NCBI GenBank assembly: GCA_016714085.1
Contig: JADJNW010000004.1
Coordinates: 124,001 to 188,000, forward strand
Origin: Saprospiraceae bacterium
GTDB lineage: Bacteria > Bacteroidota > Bacteroidia > Chitinophagales > Saprospiraceae
Length of the DNA stretch: 64,000 nucleotides
Direction: 5' to 3'
The position numbers and the translations under genes are program-made. Numbering within the stretch: the stretch's first letter is position 1; each line of letters starts with the position of its first letter. A model generated the notes under the pieces. That model was not told the DNA's origin and made no database searches. It saw nothing but the letters and a program-made list of their open reading frames with translations. Positions 1 to 9,744 of the stretch are shown in pieces.

Positions 1-236
1 AACCGCAGGTAGGTTTGGTAGTCATAGGGGTAGATCCAGCGTATCAAGGCAAAGGCTACGGTTCTATGCTCTTACAGGAATTCGAGCGGCAGGCTATAGA
101 AGTATATGGTATCCACAAATTACAACTCACCGTCAAAGCCAATAACACTCAGGCGATCAAAGCATACGAGCGCAATGGTTGGTATAAGGGGGAATTGAAA
201 GGGGAGAGTTTATCTATGATGAAGATTGTACAGTAA
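1..236 (+). CDS. GNAT family N-acetyltransferase (5' end outside window)
   Basis: The open frame is already running at base 1 and stops at 236, so only the C-terminal part of about 78 residues is present. It holds the acetyl-CoA binding core of GNAT enzymes: a beta strand ending in VIGVDP, then the pyrophosphate loop QGKGYG, and later the typical NNTQAIKAYERNGW segment, where an N-x-x-A-x-x-x-Y pattern precedes the last strand. GNAT enzymes move an acetyl group from acetyl-CoA to an amine. The substrate cannot be read here. The DegT aminotransferase, sugar phosphotransferase and CapD-like dehydratase downstream suggest an amino-sugar nucleotide as acceptor, but that is inference from context. 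Confidence 0.8.
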   Translation, partial: PQVGLVVIGVDPAYQGKGYGSMLLQEFERQAIEVYGIHKLQLTVKANNTQAIKAYERNGWYKGELKGESLSMMKIVQ

Positions 237-240
237 ATCA

Positions 241-289
241 GTGGGCGGTTTGTGGTACGCAGTAGGCGGTTTGCGGTAAGCGGTTTGCG
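241..289. repeat. Heptanucleotide tandem repeat, 7 units
   Basis: Seven consecutive 7-base units of the form GTxxGCG (GTGGGCG, GTTTGTG, GTACGCA, GTAGGCG, GTTTGCG, GTAAGCG, GTTTGCG) fill the gap between the acetyltransferase stop and the next gene. The same unit family starts the array inside the CapD-like gene at 3890. No gene or RNA is evident. Confidence 0.75.
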
Positions 290-319
290 CTGAAAGTTGA
301 GTTATTCAAGATAGGTTCA

Positions 320-688
320 ATGGATTTTAGAGATTTAAAAGCGTATCAATTAGGTTTTGAGTTGGCGATGGAGGTTTTTGAAATTAGCAAGTGCTTTCCG
401 AAGGAAGAACGGTATGCCCTGACGGATCAAATTAGACGAAGCACCAGGTCGGTTTTTGCAAATATCGCGGAAGCATATCGAAAACGGCTATATCCCGCCC
501 ATTATACCAGCAAATTGACAGATAGCGATGGAGAAAATGCAGAAACACAAGTTTGGATTGGATTCGCCTTATCTTGTAATTATATCAATCAAGATAAATA
601 TAATAGTCTGCTGCAAAAAAGTGAATCTGTTGGAAATTTAATTGGCTATATGATACGTAACCCTGAAAAATTCGGCGTTTCTAAATAA
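320..688 (+). CDS. Four-helix-bundle protein (S23/Avd-like family)
   Basis: This 122-residue protein begins MDFRDLKAYQ and contains the family's signature stretches: a first helix ending in FPKEERYALTDQIRRS, the segment VFANIAEAYRKR, and a last helix ending in a short tail. Family members (TIGR02436-like) are small pentameric four-helix bundles. They occur as stand-alone genes, as inserts in 23S rRNA genes, and as the accessory protein Avd of diversity-generating retroelements. No reverse transcriptase or variable repeat is visible nearby, so an Avd role is not supported. In Bacteroidota such genes are often scattered in polysaccharide loci, as here, with unknown function. Confidence 0.8.
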   Translation: MDFRDLKAYQLGFELAMEVFEISKCFPKEERYALTDQIRRSTRSVFANIAEAYRKRLYPAHYTSKLTDSDGENAETQVWIGFALSCNYINQDKYNSLLQKSESVGNLIGYMIRNPEKFGVSK

Positions 689-752
689 TGTACCCACTGC
701 TTACCTTACCCATTAATGCATAACCCATTACACCCATTAATCCATTTCACCC

Positions 753-1984
753 ATGCAAATCCCCTTCTGTCTTCCTTTAATCGATCAGGATGTGATCGCG
801 GAAGTAAATGACTGCCTCACGAATACAGGTTGGCTGACTACTACCTTAAAGTGCGGGAACTGGAATCCGAAATTCAGAAGATAACAAATACGCCCGTATT
901 ATGCGTGAATTCCTGGACGTCGGGGGCGATGCTCATGCTGCGTTGGTACGGTATTGGGGCGGGTGATGAGGTCATTATTCCGGCTTATACGTATAGCGCG
1001 ACGGCGCTCTGTGCCATGAATATCGGTGCAAAGGTAATCATGGTGGATGTGAGGGAGGATTTTAATATCGATGTAAATAAAATTAAAGCGGCTATTACAG
1101 CTCGTACCAAAGCCATTTTGCCGGTGGATATTGGCGGCTGGATGTGCGATTATGATGCCATATTAGAATTGGTAAATGAGTCGGATATTATATCTTTATT
1201 TAATCCGGCAAATGAACGCCAGGAGAAGCTGGGGCGAATCCTGGTATTATCGGATGCGGCGCATTCTATTGGCGCTGTTTATAAGGGTAAACCCAACGGA
1301 CAGCAGGCAGATGCAACGGTTTTTTCTTTACATTCTGTCAAAAATGTAACAACGGGCGAAGGCGGGGCTATCGCATTGAATTTGCCAGCACCATTTGATA
1401 ATCAAATAGAATATCAGTTTTTAAAGGCCTTTGCACTGAATGGACAAACGAAAAGCGCGTTTGAAAAAAATCAACCCGGCGCCTGGCGCTATGATATTAT
1501 TGATCAGGGTTTGAAAATAAATATGCCCGATATTTGTGCTGCGATTGGCTTGGCGCAAATCCGCAAATATCACTCCGAATTATTACCTGATCGGAAACGG
1601 ATATTTGAACAATATAATAACGCCTTTTCGCAATATGATTGGGCGCAATTGCCACCCTATTATAATGAATGTAAAGTTTCCTCTTGTCATTTATATATGC
1701 TTAGAATTCAGGGTATTACAGAATCTCAACGCGACGAGCTTATCCTGGAAATTGCAAAGCAAGAGGTCGGTGTGAATGTGCATTATATTCCGATGGCGAT
1801 GTTGACTTTATTCAAAAATAAGGGTTATGATATAAAAGATTACCCAATAACGTATCATAATTATGCACGGGAAATTACATTGCCGGTGTATAATGGATTG
1901 ACGGAAGCGCAGGTGGAATATGTGATACAATCTGTAGTAAATGCTTATCACGCGGTAATTCCAGTACGGCAAGAGGTTTCTTAA
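753..1984 (+). CDS. DegT/DnrJ/EryC1/StrS aminotransferase, frameshifted near its start
   Basis: A PLP-dependent sugar-nucleotide aminotransferase of about 410 residues, likely acting on a keto-sugar nucleotide. The ATG at 753 begins a frame reading MQIPFCLPLIDQD...NTGWLTT, the normal N-terminus of the family. The rest (LKVRELESEI onward) is in another frame, so one base is missing near 840-850. The cofactor residues are intact: DAAHS supplies the Asp that contacts the pyridine nitrogen, and the Lys at 1340-1342 in HSVKNVTTGEGG is the Schiff-base residue. A start at the TTG at 830 would remove the conserved N-terminus. It stands before a priming sugar transferase and a CapD-like dehydratase, an arrangement like that of bacillosamine-type pathways, where dehydratase, aminotransferase and acetyltransferase act in turn. 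The actual sugar is unknown. Confidence 0.85.
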
Positions 1985-2055
1985 TCACTTTTCTTAGTAA
2001 TTCTCTTTGATTTTTAACTATATTGTTTAAAAATCATTGTTTAATCCTTGGCTTT

Positions 2056-2146
2056 GTTACTTTTTGACATTGCCTCAAAAAGTAACCAAAAAACGCTAGT
2101 CCGTTAAACTCGCTCCGCTCAAACACGAACGGACAGCAGCCGCCAC
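2056..2146. repeat. Dispersed intergenic repeat with hairpin, copy 1
   Basis: The 289-bp gap after the aminotransferase holds no gene but has a perfect 12-bp inverted repeat (2056-2067 with 2075-2086, 7-nt loop, core GTTACTTTTTGA). A second inverted pair follows (GTCCGTT with AACGGAC, about 2099-2135), and the segment ends in CAGCCGCCAC at 2137-2146. The same order of parts occurs reversed at 54974-55105, so this is probably a member of a dispersed non-coding repeat family. Confidence 0.5.
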
Positions 2147-2273
2147 GCATAGTACTCCAAATGCTAATTAAGAAAACAACAAAATAAGTATTTCATTACG
2201 CTGATGCCGATTCAAAAGATTTATTGTAAAATAGTCAATACACACTCTCATTTTCTACCTAAGGGCACAAGCA

Positions 2274-2984
2274 ATGTATAATAAAATTATAAAAAAAACA
2301 ATTGACATTCTTATATCATTAATTGTATTATCACTTTTAATGATAATCTTTATGCCTATTATTATACTGCTCCGATTTACTGGAGAGGGCGAAATATTTT
2401 ATTTTCAAAAAAGGGTTGGTTATAAAAATCAATATTTTTACATCTGGAAATTTGCGACGATGCTCAAAAATAGTCCGAATATGGGTACAGGCAGTCTTAC
2501 GTTGCGGAATGATCCAAGAGTGACGCCTATTGGCAGATTTTTACGTAAAACGAAGATTAATGAATTACCGCAAATATTTAATGTATTAAAAGGTGATATG
2601 AGCCTGGTAGGGCCGCGGCCGCAAATGGAGGTTGATTTTAAAGCTTTTCCTGGAGATATTCAAGAAGTTATTTACAATGTAAAGCCCGGTATTACAGGTA
2701 TTGGTTCGATTGTATTCAGGGATGAAGAAAAAATTATATCCGAATCGACGCTACCGCCGCGCGAAGTATATGAAAAAGTAATCGCGCCTTATAAAGGTGC
2801 ATTAGAATTATGGTATCAAAAACATATATCATTATATACGGATATTATGATTATATTTTTAACGGCTTGGGTAGTATTGTTTCCAAAAAGCGAGCTTCAC
2901 TTTAAAGTTTTCAAGGATTTACCAGCTCGCCCACTGGAAATATGGTCGCCGGGTCATTCCTTCACCAAGTCACCGGGGCTTTAA
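2274..2984 (+). CDS. Priming sugar-phosphate transferase (bacterial sugar transferase, PglC/WcaJ type)
   Basis: This 236-residue protein is a small monotopic phosphoglycosyltransferase. One hydrophobic N-terminal segment (about residues 10-33) precedes the catalytic domain. The diagnostic features are [18 protein letters not shown], the [13 protein letters not shown] segment, and [10 protein letters not shown] near residue 120. Such enzymes move a sugar-1-phosphate from a nucleotide sugar onto undecaprenyl phosphate at the inner membrane, starting a glycan repeat unit. The usual catalytic Asp-Glu pair of the family appears as GEGE here, which is slightly unusual. It ends one base before the next ATG region (2984/2986) and is clearly co-transcribed with the dehydratase gene. 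Confidence 0.9.
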   Translation: MYNKIIKKTIDILISLIVLSLLMIIFMPIIILLRFTGEGEIFYFQKRVGYKNQYFYIWKFATMLKNSPNMGTGSLTLRNDPRVTPIGRFLRKTKINELPQIFNVLKGDMSLVGPRPQMEVDFKAFPGDIQEVIYNVKPGITGIGSIVFRDEEKIISESTLPPREVYEKVIAPYKGALELWYQKHISLYTDIMIIFLTAWVVLFPKSELHFKVFKDLPARPLEIWSPGHSFTKSPGL

Positions 2985-2985
2985 A

Positions 2986-4254
2986 ATGGTACATCTTAAT
3001 ATTAACGATTTCATCGCTAAGCACGTCACCGAACGCTCGGAAAGTCTGTTTAAATCGGATTTGAAAATAAATCATGATGTATTGCAAAACCGCATCGATG
3101 GGCGATCTGTGCTGGTGATCGGCGGAGCGGGTACGATTGGCAGTTCTTTTATTAAAGCCTTATTAGAATTTAAGCCCGGGAAATTATATATTATTGATAT
3201 TAATGAAAATGGTTTAACAGAATTGACGCGCGATCTGCGCAGTTCTCTGGGTTTACATATTCCAGAAGATTATAAAACCTACCCGATTGATTTTGGTGAT
3301 AACGTTTTTGAAAAATTATTACATAAAGAAGGGTCATTTGATATTGTTGCTAATTTTGCGGCGCATAAACATGTAAGAAGCGAGAAAGATCATTATTCCA
3401 TCGAGGCGATGATTGAGAATAATGTGCTGCGTACCAAGCGTTTATTGGAAATTCTTTCAGAAAATCCTCCGCGACACTTTTTTTGCGTTTCTACGGATAA
3501 AGCCGCCAATCCCGTTAATGTGATGGGCGCGAGTAAAAAACTGATGGAAGAGGTTTTGATAGCTTATGCGCAACAAATGCCAATTGCTACAGCGCGCTTT
3601 GCGAATGTAGCTTTTTCCAATGGTAGCTTGCCGGATGGTTTTTTGCAACGTTTGATGAAACGACAGCCACTCTCCGCACCTTTGGATGTGAAGCGGTATT
3701 TTGTCTCGCCACAGGAATCAGGGGAATTATGTCTATTGGCTTGTGTTTTGGGTGAGCCCAGAGATATTTTCTTTCCAAAACTCGCGGAAACCCAAATGAA
3801 AACCTTCTCGGATATTGGCACGGCGCTTTTGCGCGAAATTGGGTACGAACCTGATTTTTGCCAAAACGAGGAAGAAGCCCGAGAGAAGAGTAGGCAGTGG
3901 GCAGTGGGCGGTCTTCAAACTTCAAACCTCAAACCTCAAACTTCAAACCTCAAACCTCAAACCTCAAACCTCTACCCTGTTTATTATTTTGAATCCGATA
4001 CTTCAGGCGAAAAGCCTTACGAAGAATTTTATACCGAAGATGAAACGGTTGATGCTTCCAGTTATCAGGCTTTGGGCATCGTCAAAGGTAAACCTAATTA
4101 TACGCTTATTGAATTAGATTCGATCTTCTCGCAAATCCAACAACTTTTCCAAAGCAATACCACTGATAAGCATTCTATCGTGCAATTGCTCACCGAATTG
4201 CTTCCCAACTTCCAGCATATTGAAACTGGTAAAAATCTGGATCAAAAAATGTAA
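2986..4254 (+). CDS. CapD/FlaA1-like NAD(P)-dependent nucleotide-sugar dehydratase or epimerase
   Basis: A 422-residue soluble member of the polysaccharide biosynthesis family PF02719. It has the Rossmann dinucleotide motif IGGAGTIGSS (about residues 45-54), the acidic strand end IIDINE, FAAHKHVRSEKD, and the catalytic region VSTDKAANPVNVMGASKK, where Met replaces the Tyr of ordinary short-chain dehydrogenases, as in FlaA1/PglF enzymes. These enzymes act on UDP-GlcNAc-type substrates to give 4-keto-6-deoxy sugars or epimers. Unlike full PglF, no N-terminal membrane domain is present. A heptanucleotide array (3890-3973) is inserted in frame near residue 302 and adds about 28 residues of low complexity (repeats of TSNLKPQ) to an otherwise conserved protein. 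Confidence 0.88.
   Translation: MVHLNINDFIAKHVTERSESLFKSDLKINHDVLQNRIDGRSVLVIGGAGTIGSSFIKALLEFKPGKLYIIDINENGLTELTRDLRSSLGLHIPEDYKTYPIDFGDNVFEKLLHKEGSFDIVANFAAHKHVRSEKDHYSIEAMIENNVLRTKRLLEILSENPPRHFFCVSTDKAANPVNVMGASKKLMEEVLIAYAQQMPIATARFANVAFSNGSLPDGFLQRLMKRQPLSAPLDVKRYFVSPQESGELCLLACVLGEPRDIFFPKLAETQMKTFSDIGTALLREIGYEPDFCQNEEEAREKSRQWAVGGLQTSNLKPQTSNLKPQTSNLYPVYYFESDTSGEKPYEEFYTEDETVDASSYQALGIVKGKPNYTLIELDSIFSQIQQLFQSNTTDKHSIVQLLTELLPNFQHIETGKNLDQKM
3890..3973. repeat. Heptanucleotide array inside a coding sequence (12 units)
   Basis: Twelve exact 7-base steps: GTAGGCA, GTGGGCA, GTGGGCG, GTCTTCA, then eight units of the AACCTCA/AACTTCA type. The total is 84 nt, a multiple of three, so the host frame survives and reads a TSNLKPQ-like peptide repeat. 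The first three units match the family at 241-289. Confidence 0.85.
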
Positions 4255-4281
4255 ACTGGTTTTTATTCTCCATCTATAACG

Positions 4282-4320
4282 AAAAATGGTCAAGTGAATA
4301 CGAATCACCTGACCATTTTT
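4282..4320. terminator. Bidirectional intrinsic terminator
   Basis: A 16-nt arm (4282-4297) pairs with 4305-4320 with one internal mismatch around a 7-nt loop. The stem begins in AAAAA and ends in TTTTT, so it can end transcription from both sides. It lies between the convergent CapD-like gene and the small secreted protein gene. Confidence 0.85.
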
Positions 4321-4340
4321 GTATCGTACAAAAAGTAAAT

Positions 4341-4688
4341 TTATCTTTTGCTAACCCTTTGAGTTACAATCGTTTGATTGCTTTTGTCCAATAATTGTAC
4401 CAAGTACAAGCCGCGTGCCAAATCACCTACATAGTACTTCTCACCGTTAAAAGCATCGAAGCGCTTCATTTCTCGCCCGGCCAAATTATAAACGACAATT
4501 TTAAGTACTTCCTTATTTTCCGTCAATTCGATATACTCGGTTGCCGGATTCGGGAAAATTTTGATGCTGGAATTACCATCCTCCAGAAATGTTTCCATAG
4601 TGACGGGGTTAAGTGTACTCGCTCCGCCTTGCATAAAGGTCGGAAGCAATAATACAAATAAAACGAAGGTATGTAGGTTTTTTTTCAT
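4341..4688 (-). CDS. Small secreted protein: signal peptide plus type IX sorting domain
   Basis: A 115-residue protein with an N-terminal signal peptide (KK, then a hydrophobic core up to about residue 20) and, from about residue 43, a complete C-terminal sorting domain of the type IX secretion system. This shows as IKIFPNPATEYIEL, IVVYNLAGREM, GLYLVQL and a terminal QRVSK. Sorting domains normally sit at the end of large surface enzymes. Here only about 20 residues separate signal and sorting domain, so there is almost no cargo. It may be a decayed gene, a surface-exposed mini-protein, or a modulator of the secretion machine. The family identity is clear and the role is not. Confidence 0.8.
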   Translation of the reverse strand: MKKNLHTFVLFVLLLPTFMQGGASTLNPVTMETFLEDGNSSIKIFPNPATEYIELTENKEVLKIVVYNLAGREMKRFDAFNGEKYYVGDLARGLYLVQLLDKSNQTIVTQRVSKR

Positions 4689-4898
4689 GCAATAAACGAT
4701 TAATAGTTTTTTAAAGCTCTTCTCAGATGTAAATTAAAAGAATATGTGCGAATAATTCAAGCACTAATTAGCTTCTTATAAAATATTTAACACAATAAAC
4801 ACAATAATCTGAAAATCGCCTACAACTATACAACAGGAATCGTGCCAAATTCGAGAAAATTTATGCCGCATTTTAAAAATGTGGCACAAATCCTATTT

Positions 4899-6818
4899 TT
4901 ACAAAAGTGATTTAAAGTATTCCATAAAATCCGTCACTTCCATACTTCCTTTATCTCCCTCGCCTTGGCGGCGCACTGCCACCGTGCCATTTTCTACTTC
5001 TTTCTCACCAATAATGAGCATAAATGGCACTTTTTTTAGCTCCGTATCTCGGATTTTTTTGCCAATAGTTTCGTTCCGATCATCAATAAATCCCTGAATA
5101 TCGTTGGCTGTCAGTTGTTTTTGAATTGCTTCACAAGTATCGATAAACTTATCACTGATTGGCAGCAAGGCGTACTGATCCGGCATGAGCCATAGTGGGA
5201 ATTTTCCAGCGGTATTTTCAATCAAAATGCTGATAAAGCGCTCCATGGAACCAAAAGGCGCACGGTGAATCATCACGGGGCGGTGTGCTTGATTGTCGGC
5301 GCCGATATATTCTAATTGGAAACGCTCCGGCAGGTTGTAATCCACTTGAATTGTACCCAATTGCCAGGAACGGCCGATGGCGTCTTTAATCATAAAATCG
5401 AGTTTTGGGCCATAGAACGCGGCTTCGCCCAATTCCGTCACGGTCGTTAATTTTGCTTCTTCGGCCGCTTCAATAATGGCGCGTTCCGCTTTCTCCCAAT
5501 TTTCATCCGAACCAATATACTTAGATGGATTGTCGGGGTCTCGCAAGGAAATTTGAGCTGTAAAATTTTCAAAACCCATTTTCGAGAGCACCGTCTGCGT
5601 CAAATCCAATACATTCAAAAACTCGCTTTTCACTTGCTCCGGCGTACAGAAAATATGCGCATCGTCTTGCGTAAAGCCTCTTACTCTTGACAAACCGTGC
5701 AATTCGCCGCTTTGCTCATAGCGATACACCGTGCCAAATTCAGCGATTCGCAAAGGTAAATCCCGGTAAGAGTGTGGCTTGTTGCCATAAATTTCACAAT
5801 GGTGTGGACAGTTCATTGGCTTGAGCAAAAATTCTTCGCCCTCGCGCGGTGTGTGGATCGGCTGAAAACTATCCTTGCCGTATTTTTCGTAATGACCCGA
5901 CGTTACGTACAACTCTTTTTTGCCAATATGTGGCGTCACTACCAATTTATAACCCCGTTTTTCCTGCTCGTCCCGCATGAATTTCATCAAACGCTCGCGC
6001 AATTGCGTGCCCTTGGGCAACCACATTGGCAAGCCAGCGCCCACCCGTTCAGAAAACATAAACAACTCCATTTCCGCACCAATCTTGCGATGGTCACGCT
6101 TTTTGGCCTCTTCCAGCATGTGCAGATACTCATCAAGCTCCTTTTGCTTTGGAAAAGTGATGCCATAGATACGCGTCATTTGCTTGCGCGTTTCGTCGCC
6201 TCGCCAGTAAGCGCCCGCGAGATTGAGTAGTTTTACTGCCTTAATTTTTTCTGTATTGGGAAGATGCGGGCCTCGGCATAAGTCAACAAAATTGCCCTGC
6301 TGGTAAAAAGTGATTTTACCATCTTCAAGGTCTTGTAAAAGCTCGATTTTGTATTCGTCCCCTTTTTCCTCAAAGTACTTGATTGCATCATTTTTGGAAA
6401 CATCCTTGCGAACGTACTCACTTTTTTGTGATGCGAGATCTCGCATTTTTTTCTCCACTGCCTCCAAATCATTGGCACTCAGTACGCGGTCACCCGTATC
6501 CACATCATAATAAAAACCATTATCAATCGCAGGACCAATGCCGAATTTCACGCCAGGATACAATGATTCCAAAGCTTCCGCCATCAAATGCGCCGAAGAG
6601 TGCCAGAATGTCGTCTTACCCTCCTTGTCATCCCAGGTCAACAACTTCAAAGTCGCGTCTTCATTAATTGGGCGAGTGGCATCCCATACCTCGCCGTTGA
6701 CCTTTGCGGAAAGCACATTCCTCGCCAAGCCCTCACTGATGGACTTTGCAATCTCCAGCGCCGTTGTACCTTTTGGGTACTCGCGTACGCTGCCGTCTGG
6801 AAGGGTAATTTTGATCAT
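4899..6818 (-). CDS. thrS: Threonyl-tRNA synthetase
   Basis: Charges tRNA-Thr. The 639-residue length matches the family. I chose the ATG at 6818 ([10 protein letters not shown]) because it begins the TGS domain directly; an upstream in-frame ATG at 6869 would add 17 unconserved residues. Domains in order are TGS (1-60), the editing domain with the HSSAH zinc/editing motif, the class II core with [10 protein letters not shown] (motif 1 region), [14 protein letters not shown] (motif 2) and [11 protein letters not shown] (motif 3), and a C-terminal anticodon-binding domain. A Bacteroidota promoter lies 92-122 bp upstream. No T-box or clear leader hairpin is visible. Confidence 0.97.
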   Translation of the reverse strand: MIKITLPDGSVREYPKGTTALEIAKSISEGLARNVLSAKVNGEVWDATRPINEDATLKLLTWDDKEGKTTFWHSSAHLMAEALESLYPGVKFGIGPAIDNGFYYDVDTGDRVLSANDLEAVEKKMRDLASQKSEYVRKDVSKNDAIKYFEEKGDEYKIELLQDLEDGKITFYQQGNFVDLCRGPHLPNTEKIKAVKLLNLAGAYWRGDETRKQMTRIYGITFPKQKELDEYLHMLEEAKKRDHRKIGAEMELFMFSERVGAGLPMWLPKGTQLRERLMKFMRDEQEKRGYKLVVTPHIGKKELYVTSGHYEKYGKDSFQPIHTPREGEEFLLKPMNCPHHCEIYGNKPHSYRDLPLRIAEFGTVYRYEQSGELHGLSRVRGFTQDDAHIFCTPEQVKSEFLNVLDLTQTVLSKMGFENFTAQISLRDPDNPSKYIGSDENWEKAERAIIEAAEEAKLTTVTELGEAAFYGPKLDFMIKDAIGRSWQLGTIQVDYNLPERFQLEYIGADNQAHRPVMIHRAPFGSMERFISILIENTAGKFPLWLMPDQYALLPISDKFIDTCEAIQKQLTANDIQGFIDDRNETIGKKIRDTELKKVPFMLIIGEKEVENGTVAVRRQGEGDKGSMEVTDFMEYFKSLL

Positions 6819-6909
6819 TTTGAAATTTGAATTTTTAGTATGAATGTTTAATGCTAAATTGGAATACAAAAGTTCCAGCTAACACAAAACAACTTTTTAA
6901 AAAGTGCCG

Positions 6910-6940
6910 CAAATTTAGACTTTTGTAAAGAGATACCGAA
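6910..6940 (-). promoter_or_regulatory. Putative thrS promoter
   Basis: On the minus strand the sequence reads TTCG, 19 nt, TAAATTTG, one mismatch from the Bacteroidota sigma-ABfr consensus TTTG-N19-TAnnTTTG. It would start a transcript about 85 nt before the thrS ATG. Confidence 0.6.
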
Positions 6941-7056
6941 GGATACAGATTCAATTTTCTGTTTTAAAAATTTAATATTATCAAAAGTTATTTCTTACCT
7001 TCTATTTTAAACCTCTTACCATTCCTTCGGTCAAATCCTGCAAAACAGACTTGGTG

Positions 7057-8429
7057 ATGAGTAATAAAATAAAGCATCTTTATTGGCGTGCCGGCTTTGG
7101 ACTTAGCCCAAAGGAATGGCAACAGCGCCAAAACTGGACAATCCAACAAGCCGTGGACGCGCTCTTCGCAGAAGCGAAAAAAATAAAACCTATCCCTGTG
7201 CCTGTGCGCGATCTTGACCTTGGGGCTTTGCGCCAAATGGATAAAAAAGAAGCGGCAGAACTTCTGAAAAAAGAGCGGCAGCTAGTAGCTCAGCAAAACA
7301 TTGCCTGGGTGCAGCGCATGGCAAACCCCAATGAAAATAGCCTTTTGGAGCGGATGACTTTCTTTTGGCATGGGCATTTTGCTTGTCAATCGAAGTCAGG
7401 CATTCTGGCAGTTACGCAACTAAATACGCTCCGAGAATATGCACTTGGTAATTTCCGCGATCTTGTTTTGGCAATTGCCAAGGACCCTTCGATGATTCGC
7501 TTTTTGAATAATCAACAAAATCGCAAGGATAGTCCCAATGAAAATTTCGCACGCGAACTGATGGAGCTTTTTACGATTGGGCGAGGGCATTACACAGAGC
7601 AAGACATTAAGGAGGCGCGCGCGTTCACGGGATGGTCGAGTACAGTGCTGGGGAATTCATTTTCCGGGAGCGGCAGCACGATTTTGGTCAGAAAACCTTT
7701 ATGGGGAAGAAAGGTAATTTCAACGGTGACGACATCATTGACATTATTCTTGAAAAACGTGAAACAGCAGATTTTATCACTCGAAAAATTTATCGCCATT
7801 TTGTCAACGAAGAAGTGAATGAGCAGATTGTCAAGGACTTAGCAAGCCAGTTCTATAAAAGTAATTACGACATTGGCAAGTTGATGCGTAGCATTTTTGA
7901 GAGCGAATGGTTCTATGCTGATGAAAATATGGGCACTAAAATTAAGTCGCCGATAGAACTTTTGGCTGGCATTATACGCACATTGGATGTGCAATTTTCC
8001 AACGACCAAGCCATTCTTTTCACTCAAAAAGCATTGGGACAGATGCTCTTCAATCCGCCCAATGTGGCTGGCTGGCCCGGCGGCAAAAGCTGGATTGACA
8101 ATGCTACCCTGATGTTTCGTTTGAATCTCGTACCCGGCATCATCAATTCTACAGAAGTGAATTTCAAAACAAAGGAATTGGCAGAAGAAGATGATCTGAA
8201 AGGCGGACGCCGCTTTGCTGCAAATGTGGATTTACAATCCTTGAAAAGCGTGACAAATGGAAAAAGCGGAGTAGCTGCATTAGAAGTTTTGACAGCATAC
8301 CTTTTGCAAACACCCATTGCCATAGGCAATGATAAGTTTGAGAGTATCATCGAACCAAGCCAGCAGGAAGATTTGCTGAAAACCGCAGTAATGTTGGTGA
8401 TGACATTGCCGGAATATCAAATGTGTTGA
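7057..8429 (+). CDS. DUF1800 family protein, frameshifted
   Basis: About 457 residues after joining two frames. The first frame (from the ATG at 7057) covers WRAGFGLSP, the segment RMTFFWHGHFA and NENFARELMELFTIG up to ARAFTGWS. The second frame continues with GEFIFRERQHDFGQKTFMGKKGNFNGDDII and FNPPNVAGWPGG to the stop. The shift is between about 7640 and 7657. DUF1800 proteins are secreted or periplasmic in many environmental bacteria and are nearly always paired with DUF1501, as here; their biochemical activity is unknown. No signal peptide is visible at this start. The internal TTG/GTG codons at 7051-7056 are less likely starts. Confidence 0.85.
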
Positions 8430-8537
8430 TAGGGTAATAGGGTGGGTTTTATATATAAACTTTTAACTATCTAAACCTTAAAGTTGAGTAGCTGAGGAGT
8501 TTAGAACCAAATTTTAAAGCAACAAAAATCAAGAAAT

Positions 8538-9734
8538 ATGAATCGCAGAGATTTTCTGAAATCATCGGGATTGGCTTCTACCTCGTTGCTAATTCCATCA
8601 TTTTTGTCAGATTTCAGTGTAAATAAATTATTCAAGAGTCGTAGTGGTAAAGTTTTAGTGGTAGTGCAATTATCTGGCGGGAATGATGGTTTGAACACAA
8701 TTGTGCCTTACCAGAATGATATTTATTACAAAAGCCGTCCAACGCTCGGTATTAAAAGCTCAGAAGTTTTAAAAGTAAGCGATGAACTCGGCTTTAATCC
8801 TGCGCTACAATCGCTACAAGGCTTGTACGATCAGGGTTACCTGAGCATCGTGAATAGTGTGGGCTATCCAAACCCCGATCGGTCGCATTTTCGTTCGATG
8901 GACATTTGGCACACCGCCAGTAGCAGTGACGAATACCTTAACACCGGCTGGTTGGGGCGCTATTTGGATAGTAATTGCGAAGGTTGTGCGACTACTTATC
9001 ATGCCCTGGAAGTAGATGATAGCTTGAGTTTAGCCTTGAAAGGAAGTATCCGTAATGGTTTTGCAGTAAGCAACCCGGAGCAGTTGAAACGCGCTACCGG
9101 CAATCGCTTCTTGAAGGCTTTGGCTGAAAATGTGCATCCTGAGCATCAAGAGGAAAACGTGGCTTATTTGTATAAAGTGATGATTGATACGCAGCAATCT
9201 GCAGATTATTTGTATGAACAATCCAAAACCCATCGCTCGCGCGTGACGTACCCAATGAACGTTTTTGGTAAGGATTTGAAAACCATCGCCGAATTGATTA
9301 CTGCCGATACAGATACAAATATCTACTATGTCAGTCTGGGCGGATTTGACACCCACGCCAATCAGAAAATCCAGCAGGAGCGACTGCTCCAGGCTTATGC
9401 CGATGGCATGAAAGCTTTTGTGGAAGATTTGAAGCAGAATGGTTTGTTGGATGACGTGCTGATTATGACCTTCTCGGAATTCGGTCGCCGCGTAGAGCAA
9501 AACGCCAGCAGCGGCACGGATCATGGCACTGCGAATAATCTATTTTTAATTGGTGGAAAACTCCAAAAACCAGGATTTTTTAACAAATCGCCAAATTTGA
9601 TCAATTTGGATGAAGGCGATTTGAAATACGAAATTGATTTTCGGAATGTCTATGCCTCGGTTCTGAATAATTGGCTGGAGGCAGATGCGGCGGGGGTTTT
9701 AGGCGAAAATTTTAAGGCTTTGCAGTTGGTTTAA
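8538..9734 (+). CDS. DUF1501 family protein, Tat-exported
   Basis: A 398-residue protein that starts with a twin-arginine type signal (NRRDFLKSSG, then a hydrophobic stretch to about residue 25), so it is probably exported folded. The core resembles alkaline-phosphatase-superfamily enzymes: LVVVQLSGGNDGLNT early, the PDRSHFRSMDIWHT segment, YVSLGGFDTHANQ in the middle, and FSEFGRRVEQN followed by GTDHGTANN near the end, all conserved in DUF1501. A metal-dependent hydrolase activity is inferred from the fold only. It follows the DUF1800 gene by 108 bp, the usual two-gene unit. Confidence 0.88.
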   Translation: MNRRDFLKSSGLASTSLLIPSFLSDFSVNKLFKSRSGKVLVVVQLSGGNDGLNTIVPYQNDIYYKSRPTLGIKSSEVLKVSDELGFNPALQSLQGLYDQGYLSIVNSVGYPNPDRSHFRSMDIWHTASSSDEYLNTGWLGRYLDSNCEGCATTYHALEVDDSLSLALKGSIRNGFAVSNPEQLKRATGNRFLKALAENVHPEHQEENVAYLYKVMIDTQQSADYLYEQSKTHRSRVTYPMNVFGKDLKTIAELITADTDTNIYYVSLGGFDTHANQKIQQERLLQAYADGMKAFVEDLKQNGLLDDVLIMTFSEFGRRVEQNASSGTDHGTANNLFLIGGKLQKPGFFNKSPNLINLDEGDLKYEIDFRNVYASVLNNWLEADAAGVLGENFKALQLV

Positions 9735-9744
9735 TCTGCTACTT

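Noticed and set aside
320..688. Accessory protein (Avd) of a diversity-generating retroelement
   Set aside because: The four-helix-bundle family fits, but there is no reverse transcriptase, template repeat or variable repeat within reach.
7632..8429. Second independent DUF1800 gene
   Set aside because: It continues the same domain in another frame and lacks the N-terminal part, so it is the second half of one frameshifted gene.
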